A stretch of DNA of 37,500 bases from Cochliopodium minus (taxonomy: Eukaryota > Discosea > Himatismenida > Cochliopodiidae): NCBI GenBank assembly GCA_024220525.1, contig JAMYWO010000092.1, positions 75,276 to 112,775 on the forward strand, given 5' to 3'. The notes beneath the pieces are model-generated. The model saw only the letters and a program-made list of their open reading frames with translations. It did not search any database and was not told the DNA's origin. The stretch's first letter is position 1; every line of letters starts with the position of its first letter. Both the position numbers and the translations under genes were made by a program. Shown here one piece after another: positions 1 to 9,886 of the stretch.

Positions 1-75
1 AATAAAAATAAAAATAAAAATAAAAATAAAAATAAAAATAAAAATAAAAATAAAAATAAAAATAAAATAAAAATA
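1..75. repeat. AATAAA/TAAAA simple repeat
   Basis: About twelve copies of a 6-nt A-rich unit open the window and lie in the last visible intron of the RCC1-repeat gene. This is low-complexity intron sequence, similar in make-up to many other introns here. Confidence 0.9.
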
Positions 76-2133
76 AACCCCAATTGGAAATAAATATTAT
101 AAAAACAAAAATAAAAATAAATATTATAAAAATAAAAAATAATATTTTTTTTACCCCATGTGTAGACACTATAATCGTATGTCAATAGTGCACTGTGGTA
201 ATATCCACATTTTATTTCTCTTATGTTGGTTCCTCCACTCAAAAACTGGAAAAAAGAAATTTTCTTGGGATAGAGTTGATCAAACAAATCTCCATGACCC
301 AAACTGTTTTAAAATTAAATCAAAATAAAAAAATAAAAAAATAATTCAAAATAAAACAAATAAAAAACAAATAAAAAAATATAAAAATAAAAAAATAAAA
401 AATAAATAAATAAAATTTTATTTTTTACATTCCATCACCTCCTTTCCCAAAAGAAAACACGTCACTGTTGGCGGTGAGGACTATGGAGTGGGACCATCCA
501 CACACAACACTAGTGGCTTTCTGGTTTTTCAGAGATTCTATCAGTTTTGGTTTCAAAACATTATCTGTGTTCCCATGACCAGTTCTAACAAAAAAAAAAT
601 TGAAAATATTAAAAATAAATTTATAATAAATAAAAATTTAAAATTAAAATTAAAAAATTGTTTTAAATAATAAAAAATAATGTTTGTTTTAATTACCTCC
701 CGTTCACTCCTCTACCCCATGAATAAACAAGACCTGTTTCAGTTAATACTAAAGTATGTCCACCTCCACATCTTTAATTTTTTTTTTTTCGATTAATGTA
801 AATTAAATTGAAAAATACAAAACCAAATAATTCAAATCAAAATCCAATTTCCAAAAAAAAAGAAAAAGAAAAAGAAAAAATTCAAAAGATAATTAAAGAA
901 TAAAAAGAAAAATAAATTAGATAGGACAAAACAAATTCTGATAGAAAATTATAAATAGAAAATATTTCTATGTAATAAAATTGAAAATTATTAATTCCGC
1001 CTACAAAAATTGGAAATTTTTAAAAAAAGAGATTTTACGAAACTTGTGTAATAACTTCTTTATGAAGACTGAGAATGATCTTTGGAACAAAATGAGTACC
1101 TTCCCCACCATTACCTTGCTGTCCATCAATATCGACACCACATATATAAATTGCACCAGACTTGGTTAAGAAGACAGTGTGATCTGATCCTGCGTCACAA
1201 CTTTCGAACTGCGTCCCGTGTAGTGCTCTGATCAGTGTTATTTGTTTTAAAAGTGTTGGTTTTTGTTCGTCTTTTACGTCTCCTGTTCCTAGTTGTCCTG
1301 ACATGTTCTTTTTTACAAAAATTATTTTTATGTAAGTTATTTGTTTGAATTTAATTTGAATCAATTAAATTCTCTCTTTTTATTTTGAAATTTTAATTTT
1401 TTAATCTTCAATTATCTGTATTTATTTAAATATTATCTTTTATTTTTTTTTATTAATTTTTTTTTATTAATTCAGTGATCTATATTTGGTTTATTATTGA
1501 TAAGAAAAAAAAAAGATTACCCATCCTATATTGAATCAATTGTGATTCAAAATTTAAATGAGATCAAAAAAAAAAAAATTAGAATTTGATTGGTTTATTA
1601 CCCCATGTATAACAATCCTTGATGAAGAAGATATATGATATGAATAAAGTTACAAAATAGGATTAATTTTTTTTTTACCCCTTGTTCTAATTTTTAAAGT
1701 ATTTTTGAGTATTTTTCAATTAAAATTTAAATTTGTCAAAGTTTACCTGTTACTGCGACGGAATGTCTCCCGCCACATTTTGCCTGTTTGATTTTTTTGC
1801 CTATAAATTGCTCTAACTTCTTAGGGGTCCTATAATCTTTGAAATCACCAAGACCAAGCTGACCTATAAAGAGTATTGAATATATCATTGTATATATCAT
1901 TATAAAAACAGAAAATTGATCATCCATACCATCCTATACACGCATTATTCAACAAGAACATTTTAATTTGAAAAGAAAAATTTAAATATTTTTTTTACCC
2001 CTCCTCTTCCCCATACATAAAATGAGAATTCTTCTCCAGATTCTTTCAATATATTTGAGTGATAACGAAATAAATTTTTATTAGTTTTTGAGTAATAATA
2101 TTTATTTGATTTTATGAAACCTTGATTATCCAT
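1..2133 (-). CDS. RCC1-repeat (beta-propeller) protein, 3' end beyond the window
   Basis: Exons on the minus strand, in coding order: 2133-1999 (ATG), 1933-1930 (4 nt), 1863-1747, 1686-1679 (8 nt), 1617-1602 (16 nt), 1297-1039, 771-697, 584-429 and 303-155; the gene continues off the left edge through an A/T repeat. The spliced protein shows at least four RCC1 blades with the family signature: GQLGLGDFKD, CGGRHSVAVT, YTWGQLGTGD, GSDHTVFLT, CGGGHTLVLT, YSWGRG, CGWSHSIVLT, CGYYHSALLT, YTWG. Junctions repeatedly cut inside the W-G/G-x-L-G blade signature. RCC1 propellers act as GEFs or protein-binding scaffolds; the substrate cannot be told here. The N-terminus (about 25 residues, rich in K, Y, S, N with one D) could be a mitochondrial leader as in RCC1L-type proteins, but this is a guess. 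The three tiny exons are inferred from phase and family consensus. Confidence 0.85.
1602..1686 (-). other. Pair of tiny exons (8 nt at 1679-1686, 16 nt at 1602-1617) of the RCC1-repeat gene
   Basis: The upstream exon ends SVAVT plus one base. AACAAGGG (TTAG|...|GTAAAA) adds E-Q-G and resets to phase 0. The next exon, GATTGTTATACATGGG, adds D-C-Y-T-W plus one base, which joins to GQLGTGD. The result, SVAVTEQGDCYTWGQLGTGD, is the standard RCC1 end-of-blade pattern. Both splice sites are canonical. Confidence 0.65.
1930..1933 (-). other. 4-nt microexon (GATG) of the RCC1-repeat gene
   Basis: On the minus strand the sequence reads TATAG|GATG|GTATGG. Exon 1 ends in phase 0 (GRGG) and the next large exon needs one preceding base to read GQLGLGD. 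Inserting GATG gives GRGGDGQLGLGD, the RCC1 consensus, whereas joining the large exons directly breaks the frame. A later junction in the same gene encodes KGGDG at the same blade position. Flanking introns would be 65 and 66 nt. The call is an inference. Confidence 0.6.
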
Positions 2134-2494
2134 ATTATGAAAGTATCTATTCTATTTTTCTTCTTTTTTACTTTCAAAACTAATTTTATTGATTCAAATA
2201 ATAAAGGATATATGGGTTTATTCTATTTATTTTGAATGAATTATTCTATGTAATGGTCAAATTGAAGGCTAATTTTAATTCAATATGTATTGAAAAGTGA
2301 ATTCCTCTTTTTTATTTTAATCATTTTAAATTTACAACGAAATAAATAATTCACAAATACTTTCCTAAATTGAAAAAAAACAATGTAAAAAAAGATTACA
2401 AAGACAATTCAATCCATTTTTGAAAAAGAATAGGAAATATGTAACATAAAAAGAAAATTTTCGGTTTAATAAATTGAGCTGATTTTAATACAAT
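2134..2494. other. Intergenic, 361 nt
   Basis: This lies between the start of the RCC1-repeat gene and the stop of the phosphatase gene, both on the minus strand. It is about 80% A/T with no open frame or repeat that I can support; it should hold the RCC1-gene promoter. Confidence 0.5.
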
Positions 2495-3378
2495 TCAATT
2501 CTTAATTTGATTCTCTTTATCTTTTTGGATAGATTGATAGGATTTGTTTACATGTTCGATCCATTTGGATTGGAGCATTTTATAATTTGAAGACCAGAAC
2601 TTTAGTTTTTTTAGCCACAAAGGACGAGCCTTGCGATAAGATTCTCCCCATCCATATTTGCCTCCATAATCTTTGTTGATCATATTGATGCAATCATCCA
2701 ATTTGATACCTCTAGTTAACATCCATGCCATCAACAAAGATGGACTACGTCTTTCACCTCTTCTACAATGGATCAAAACATTCCCTCTTTTTAAAGCAGA
2801 ATCGATATAACATGTGACTTCCTCAAGAAGATATGGATGTGTCTCATGTAATAGTGTTGGATCTGAATAATCGGGGATATCTACCAAATGATATAGTATC
2901 CCATTCGATGATTTGGCGATGTATGATGGCCTCTTTTTGCTTTTTTGGAAATAAATGATTCTTATATGCTCCAATTCATCTTCCAGATCTTGTTTGGAAT
3001 CCATCGAAAAATTTAATAACGTTATCACACATTTTATATTATTTTTCTTCAAGGTATTTGAATTTGGATCTGCTGCCACATGATTTGTGAGGAATATTTT
3101 TTTTCCTGTTATTTTATCATTATAACTGTAATAATATTTATCTTTTTTAAAAAGAATAACGTTATTAATGATAAATGAATTCCAAATGATTTTTTATTAA
3201 AATTTTTACCTTCCATCTTTTGATCATTCCTTATCAATTCTACATTCTTATGTTCATGTCTATTTTCTTCGTATTCATAACAATTTATGCAAAATTTCAC
3301 ATTACATGTTTTACATTCATAATTATCTTCATCTGATGGTATTTCTTCTTTACATATTTTACAAATTAATTCATCCAT
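2495..3378 (-). CDS. Zinc-finger (ZZ/B-box-like) dual-specificity protein phosphatase
   Basis: Exons 3378-3210 and 3105-2495 join across a 104-nt intron into a 259-residue protein. Residues 6-43 carry paired cysteines and histidines (C6-x2-C9, C22-x2-C25, C30-x2-C33, H41-x-H43) typical of a small ZZ- or B-box-like zinc module. From about residue 58 there is a dual-specificity phosphatase domain: a KIFLTNHVAA opening strand, a candidate general acid in the VDIPDYSD loop (D135), and the signature loop HCRRGERRS with catalytic C170 and R176 (CX5R). The domain is full length and the catalytic residues are intact, so an active phosphotyrosine/phosphothreonine (or lipid/RNA) phosphatase is expected. 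The substrate is unknown. The zinc module may target it to a protein partner. The gene is divergent from the penta-EF-hand gene. Confidence 0.88.
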
Positions 3379-3813
3379 TTTTTTTATATTTCAAATTTTT
3401 TAAATTTTTAAAAATTGGAGGGAAACAAAAGATCAATTTGATTTGGATGTTAATATGATGCTCATTTCATTCAACTTTTCGATTATCTATTTGAAAGTTC
3501 TCTTTTAAAAATTAATTATCCTCAATATAAATTAAACAAAAAGGTTGATTCACTTTCAATTTCAAATACGCCTTTCTTATTTTTGTAATTTTTTGACTTG
3601 TCGCAAATTGACTCTTAAAATTTTGAAATTGGAGAACAATTAAAATATCAACTAGAAATATAAAATTATAATAAAATTTTTCATTCCATATGAAAGGCAA
3701 GCTTCTCATAATGGGTTAATTTTTTGTGTAATTCTCTTCATTTTTTAAACTAAAATTATATAAAAAAAAAAATAAAAAAAATCGAAATATAAAATTTTTT
3801 TTACTTCACGAAG
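3379..3813. other. Divergent promoter region with one weak minus-strand ORF
   Basis: 435 nt separate the starts of the phosphatase (-) and the penta-EF-hand gene (+). A 65-codon minus-strand ORF spans 3512-3709 (MRSLPFIWNEKF... ending YIEDN). It has no recognisable family and its middle looks intron-like, so I do not call it a gene. The rest is A/T-rich. Confidence 0.45.
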
Positions 3814-4898
3814 ATGGTAATAATTTATCACATTTCTTCCTTTAAACATTATCCTTGAAATAAATTAATTAGTTTAACAATCAATATCCACCTATCCAAG
3901 GACAATACCCACCACAACAACAATATCCACCAATCCAACAACAATACCCACCACAACAACAAGGTATATAAACAAAATTTATAAAAAATACTCTTTTTAT
4001 ATTAATCAAACCAAAGGATTCCAACCTCCACCACAATTCCAACCACAACAAGGTACCCTTTAAACAATTCTTTTTTTAAATTTCTCAAATCCAAAAATGA
4101 AATTAGGCATGCAAGTTCCACCACAATCATTCCAAGGATGGTTTACAGTTTATTATAATTTGATCCAACCACATGAAATGTTGGAAATCACCTCATGGTT
4201 CCAAAGGTAAAGAGAAAACATAAAACAATTAAATAATAAAGTTAAAAGAATATATCATCTCTATAATCTTTTGTTCAACATATAAATTTATTTGCCTTTT
4301 TATTAACTCAAATTTGCTCAAATTAAAAAAATATAAAGTATTGATAGAGATCGTTCTGGATCTATCACTGCCAACGAAATCCAACATTGCACATTTGGTC
4401 AACTCCCTCTTGGATTCGAAGTAGCACAAAAATTAGTGCGTGTATTCGACAAGGATAAAAGTGGAACCATCGATTTTTATGAATATGCTGCAATGCATAA
4501 ATTTTTGGCATTGATGCAAGGGTAAATTTTAACACAAAATTATTTATTTTATTTAATATATTTTATCACTGAAAAAAAAAAATTCAAAAATATTAATTAA
4601 AATTCCTTTTTTATATAGTGCTTTTTTTGCTGGTGATGTTAATAGATCTGGTAGATTGGATGCAAGAGAAATTCATATTGCTCTTGGAGTTGGAAGAATC
4701 GTTGTCGGATTGCCCGCTGTACAATCACTCTATAATTTTTATAACAAGGATGGTTATGGCTGCCAATTCGCTGATTTCTTGAGATTATGCACACATATCG
4801 CTCGTGCTAAGAGTGTATTTGAATGGGAAGATGTACAAAGAAGAGGTGTATTAACTGTTGATTTTGATAAATTTCTCCAAATGACTGGTGGACTTTAA
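3814..4898 (+). CDS. Penta-EF-hand (PEF) calcium-binding protein
   Basis: Exons 3814-3816 (the ATG alone), 3873-3963, 4017-4052, 4107-4206, 4348-4521 and 4619-4898 give 227 residues with every phase matched. The N-terminus is a Gln/Pro/Tyr-rich flexible arm (repeats of QYPPQQQ and QQYPPI), as in ALG-2, sorcin and Dictyostelium PEF proteins. Then come EF-hand loops: [35 protein letters not shown], a degenerate [11 protein letters not shown], and a last vestigial one ([12 protein letters not shown]) that normally serves for dimerisation. PEF proteins bind Ca2+ and then expose a surface for Pro-rich partners at membranes. The 5' end is the least certain part because the first coding exon would be only three bases. 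Confidence 0.9.
3876..3963 (+). repeat. CAA/CCA-rich codon repeat (QQQYPP arm)
   Basis: Two imperfect copies of a roughly 36-nt unit (caatatccacc-atccaa-caatacccaccacaacaa) encode the Gln-Pro-Tyr arm of the PEF protein. This is a common low-complexity N-terminus in this family and can change length by slippage. Confidence 0.8.
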
Positions 4899-5029
4899 AA
4901 AATTATATTTTTTTTTTTTTGATCTATCAGAATAAAAAATCTTCAAAATAATCGAACAATCTTTTTGTATTTTTCTTAATTACCTTAACTAGTTGATGAT
5001 TTGATCATTTCAATAAAAAAATTAAAAAA

Positions 5030-8000
5030 ATGAAACAGATTTTTTTGAAGGAGAAAAAGATTAAAACTTCCTCCTTTTTCTTATTCAACTCTTATTCTAC
5101 ATCTACTACTCCCAAATCTCATCCCAAATCCAGCATCCCTATCCCTATCAAGAATATAAAGGGAAATGAAAATGTTGGGAAGAAATATACCATCAAAGGA
5201 TGGGTAAGGTAAAGATAAATGAAATCAAAAAGAAGATATAAACCAGATCCCATAACGAATATTTAAAAACCATCTCAATCCTTTTTTTTTTTTAATTTAT
5301 TATAAAGGACAATTAGAGATCAAAAGATGAGAAAATTCATCCAGATAAATGATGGATCTTGCTTAGAAAGTTTACAAATAGTATTAGAAAATGAAGATCA
5401 AAAAAATATAGCAAAGTCTTTTTTTTTAATTATTTCCAAAGTTTTAAATCTTTAAATTTGAAACTTTAAAAAGTATAACCACAGGAAGTAGCATTGAAGT
5501 GGAAGGGACATTAAGTACAGTTCCAGGAAAACAAAATGCGTATGAGATTCAAGCAAAGAATGTAAAAGGTAAAATAAAAAATCATTATTAAACAAAACTA
5601 TTAATTAGTTTAATATACGTTATAACTAGATTTTTTAAGACACATTTTTTTTTTTTATTTTTTTTATTTTTTATTTGTTTTTTTTTTATTTTTATATTTT
5701 TATTTTTTTATTTTTTTATTTTTTTATTTTTCATTTTTTTGTTTGATTTTTATTTTTTCTAAATAGTCATCGGAAGTTGTCCAGAAGACTATCCATTGCA
5801 AAAGAAGGGACACACCATGGAGTTTTTAAGAGATATTGCACATTTGAGACCTAGAACAAACACTATCGGAGCCATCAGCAGACTTCGTTCCAAGGCAGGT
5901 TTCGAGATCAGAAACTACTTTGAGAAAAACGATTTCATTGAAATAAACACTCCGCTCATCGTTTCTACTGATTGTGAAGGCGCAGGAGAATTGTTTCAAG
6001 GTACATTTTAAAATTATGTATTTAAATATAATTAAATTTCTAATAAATAATTAAAATTGGAAAAAAAAATAAATTGAAAAAAAATTTCCAAAGAATAAAA
6101 TTAAAAAGTTTTTTCAAAAATTTTTTTTTTGGATCTATTGAATAAAAAAATTTTTTTATTCAAATTTTAAATAATAATTGAAATTAATTGAAAAAAGATA
6201 TTAACTTCAAATGAAAAATAATAGATAGATAATAGTGAAGTTTCTTTGAAATAATTATTTTAAAAATTTTATTTTCTTTATCTATTTTTTAAAAATTTTT
6301 TTTAATAATTTTTTTTTTTCATAGTGAAGAGCACCACAGACAAAGAAAAGGAAAGTTTTTTCAACACAAAAACATATCTCACTGTTTCGGGACAACTTCA
6401 TCTCGAAATATTCGCTACCTCATTGTCGAGAGTGTACACTTTCGGACCTACTTTCAGAGCGGACAAGTCTTTGTCTAGAAATCATTTGAGTGAGTTTTGG
6501 ATGTTGGAGCCTGAGATTGCTCATTACAATTTAAACGACACTATGGAGTAAAAAAATATTTAAAAATAAAAAATATTTAAAAAGTAATCAAAAAAAATGT
6601 CTAAAAAATGACATTAAATTAAATTGTTTTTAATTATATTTAAAAATAAATAAAAATGACAACAAAATAAAATATTTAAAAATTTAATTAAATAAAATAA
6701 AAAATAACAACAAAATAAAATTATTTAAAAATTAAAAATTTAAAATAAATAAAAATAACAAATAAAAATATATAAAAAAATTAATTTAGAATTAAAAAAT
6801 AAAATATTAAATTAAAAAAATGAAAAAAATGTAAAAGATAAAAAAAAATTATTGATAATGATAAAAAAAAATTATTTTAGAATGAAAAATTAAAAATAAG
6901 AATAAATTAAAAAATAAAATATTAAATATGTTAATAAATTTAAAATTTTTTTTTCAACAGTTTGGCAACAGACATGTTAGTCAAAGTAACAGAAAAAGTA
7001 ATAGACGGATGCGGAGAAGAACTGAATTTCTTCAGCGAGAGACAAGACAAAGAGTTGATAACAAAAGTGGTGAAGCTGATTTCCAAAAAGAACTTCAAGA
7101 GAATCTCTTACACTGATGCCATCTCCGCTTTGGAAAAGTCTGGCGTTGTTTTTGAGTTTCCTGTCAAGTGGGGTTTGGATTTGCAACGTGAGCACGAGAA
7201 GTGGCTTGCTGAAAAGTATTTCAATGGTAAATTATTATTTTTTATTTTTTTATTTTTTAATTAATATTTTTATTTAAAGTTTTTATTTTTATTTTTTGTT
7301 TTTATTATTTTATTTCGTTTTCTTATTATTTTAGTTTTTATCATTATTTTATTTTTTATTTTTTATTTTTTATTTTTTTATTTTTTTATTTTTTATTTTT
7401 ATTTTTTTATTATTTTATTTTTTATTTTATTATTTTAGTTTTTTTTTTTATTATTTTTTAGTTTTTCATATTTATTTTATGTTTTTCATTTTATTTTTAT
7501 TTTGTGCTACAGGAAACCCTGTTTTCATCACACATTATCCAAAGGCAATAAAGCCTTTTTATATGAAGAGCAACAACTCAGAAGACAACACTGTCAACTG
7601 CTTTGATCTCATATTTCCCACCATTGGTGAAGTAATTGGAGGGAGTGAAAGAGAAGTAAAATAAAAGAAAAAATAAATAAAAATAAATAAAAATAACAAA
7701 ATAAATGATAAAAAATAAAAATAAATAAAAATAAAAATAAATAAAAATAAAAATAAAATAAAAATAAAATAAATTAAATTTTTTGTTTGAAAGGATTGTT
7801 ATGAAACTTTGAAGAGTAGAATGACCCAAGAATTGGGAATGAACACAGATAACTATCAGTGGTACCTTGATTTGAGAAAATACGGGTCTGTGCCTCACGC
7901 AGGGTTTGGTTTGGGATTTGAGAGATTTATTCAAGTAAAAATATTCATTTTTTTAATAATTTTAAAATTTTTTCATTTTTTTTTTATAGTATCTTTCTGG

Positions 8001-8061
8001 AACTCAAAACATTAGGGATGTTGTTCCTCTCCCAAGATATTTTGGACAATGCAAGTTTTAA
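5030..8061 (+). CDS. NARS2: Asparaginyl-tRNA synthetase, mitochondrial type
   Basis: Nine exons: 5030-5208, 5308-5415, 5489-5568, 5767-6000, 6325-6547, 6961-7226, 7513-7655, 7794-7934 and 7990-8061, together 481 residues. The first 35 residues are rich in K, S and T without acids after the first few, consistent with a mitochondrial leader. Residues 45-122 form the OB-fold anticodon-binding domain. The class II core follows, with motif 1 around [16 protein letters not shown], motif 2 at [15 protein letters not shown] then EFWMLEPE, and motif 3 at GFGLGFERF near residue 450. [13 protein letters not shown] is characteristic of AsnRS rather than AspRS. It charges tRNA-Asn with asparagine. The second intron is awkward: the only frame-keeping solution uses donor A|GTCTTT and acceptor GGAAG|T. 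Other introns are canonical. Confidence 0.95.
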
Positions 8062-8153
8062 AATTTGGTTTGTTTTGAAATAATAAATATTTATTTCCAT
8101 TTTTTTTTTTTTTTTTTTTTTTAAAAAAAATTTGGAGTTTGTTTAAATTAATT
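8062..8153. other. Convergent 3' gap with poly-T tract
   Basis: 92 nt separate the ends of the AsnRS gene (+) and the next gene (-). It contains a run of about 22 T (8101-8122), followed by A8, a possible shared 3'-end/hairpin region. Nothing else is seen. Confidence 0.5.
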
Positions 8154-9440
8154 TTATTTTTCATACAAATTTTGTTTTCCATCATTTTGACATTCCCCAT
8201 TGTTTTCACTTTCAGAAGGGCTCAAATTTTGATTTACAGGAATTGGGGTGTTTGGAATGTTCATTTCTTCTTTGTACTTTAAAAAAAGGATGAATTTTAA
8301 AATAAAAATAAAAATTAAAAAAATTTTTTTTGAGTGGATTTTTTTTTTTTTTTACGGGAGAGTTTGTATTATTTTGCATTTTCATGAAACCAAAATTGAA
8401 AAAATTCTTGTTAGGGTTTACATTACTAGTGTTGTTAGGAGCATCAATCAATTTCATGAATTGAATCTTTGAAAAATAAAATTGTATCAGCAAAAAATTT
8501 AATCAAAAATTTTTTAAAATGATAATAAAAAAGTAAATTAAATAATAATAAAAAAGAAATAAATAATTAAAATAAAAAAAAATTTCTTACAACATTGCTC
8601 AATTCATTTTCGTTTGGAATTTCTCTGTAGATGTGAATGAAATATTCTCTTTTTACTATCCACAAGTCCTTTGGATATTCTACATCAATATCTTTGTACT
8701 CCTTCAACAAAAAGTCTCCTGCAAAAAAAAAAAGATTAAATAAATAAATGAGATATAAAAATTAACGTTTATCAAAAAAAGGAAAATAGTTTATTGATTT
8801 TTTTATGTTTTTAAAGTATCAAATTATTGTTGAAAGATATTTGATTTGATTGTTTTTTTTTGATGTTCATTGAAAATATCTAGTGGTATTTAATGAGTTT
8901 ATGTTCATAAATATAAAAATAATATTTTTTTTGAGATAAAGTTTTCTATGAAGATCCAATACATTCCCATCACATATATAGAATCTTCTTTAAAAAATTG
9001 GTTGATTTTATAATTTTTTTTTTTTTACCTTGCTTCCCTTTCAATAAACCATATTTCGATTCAATTTGGAAATCCTTATGAACTCTGACTGCCAATACAC
9101 CCTGCAATTTCTGATTAGGCCTATATTTGACCCATTCACCATCCTTCTCAGTATTCTTCAAAAGGACGTAATTCTCCTCCAATTTCTTCTGTCTGATAGG
9201 CCATAGCTCACCCATAGGACCCTTACAGATATAATCACCAATTACTAAAGTTTCCATTCCATCCACAGTCTCTATCCTCATCTCCTTGGTTACCTTACGG
9301 ATCCAGATGGGTGAGAATTTCTTGTGGTGGCGCCACGCTTTTCTTCTGTTGAAATAATTGCAGATTTTATAGTTTGGTGGCAAATTATCTTCCCTTTTGA
9401 TGTTTTCATCGATGGTGAATTCTCTATATTCGTGATACAT
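8154..9440 (-). CDS. Unknown protein with two Gly-Asp-Tyr/Phe (PGDYL-like) modules
   Basis: Exons 9440-9029, 8718-8591, 8466-8356 and 8276-8154 give 257 residues with matched phases. The first module has IETVDGMETLVIGDYICKG followed by PMGELWPI and a Y-L end. The second has VLAVRVHKDFQIESKYG, then LLKGKQGDFLLKEYKD, then DLWIVKREYF and IYREI. Both follow the order strand, Ile-Glu-Thr or similar, Gly-Asp-[YF]-[IL], aromatic-Ile-[VI], Phe/Tyr, seen in small beta domains of phage and bacterial hypothetical proteins (GD-W/Y-I/L-V type). I cannot assign a reaction. A basic stretch (RRKAWRHHKKF) precedes them. The last 80 residues are Asn/Pro/Ser-rich and look disordered. The gene converges on AsnRS. 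The function is unknown; the exon structure is well supported. Confidence 0.75.
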
Positions 9441-9886
9441 TTTTTTTTATTTTTTTAATTTATAAAAATAATAAAAAAATTAAAAAAAACCAATTTGAAT
9501 TTAAGAATGAATTTAAAATTTAAAAAGAGATTGACTTTTTTGTTCTGTAATTGATACTATTCATTTTAAGATCAAACTTATCAAAAAGCTTTTCTTTTTT
9601 GTTTAAAAGAAGGTGATTAAGTTTGTAGACAGTTCTTTTTGGTAAGTTGATAAGGTAAAGTCAAAATGTACCAAATCTATTTAAAAAATGATTGTTTTTT
9701 GATACCATTTTTGCTAATTAAATTTCACTGATATTTTTATTATAAAACCCTAACTTTATAATTGGAATTTTGACGAACTTTTTCAAAAAAAAAAAGATGC
9801 TACAAACTTTCACTTTCAATTAAACTTTTTAACTTCAAGATAAAATAAAAATTTTCCTTTCGAAATGTTACTTAAAAATATTTATT
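9441..9886. other. Intergenic, 446 nt, with nested inverted repeats
   Basis: This lies between the start of the Gly-Asp-module gene and the stop of the PI-PLC-like gene, both minus. There is no ORF. It holds imperfect inverted repeats: arms AAACTTATCA (9576-9585) and TGATTAAGTTT (9614-9624), and a longer pair at 9619-9667 and 9767-9809 sharing AAGTTTGTAG, CTTTTT, AAGTT and GTCAAAAT in mirrored order. Confidence 0.55.

Noticed and set aside
3512-3709. 65-codon minus ORF between the phosphatase and PEF genes
   Set aside because: No recognisable domain, A/T-driven composition, and no conserved feature to support it.
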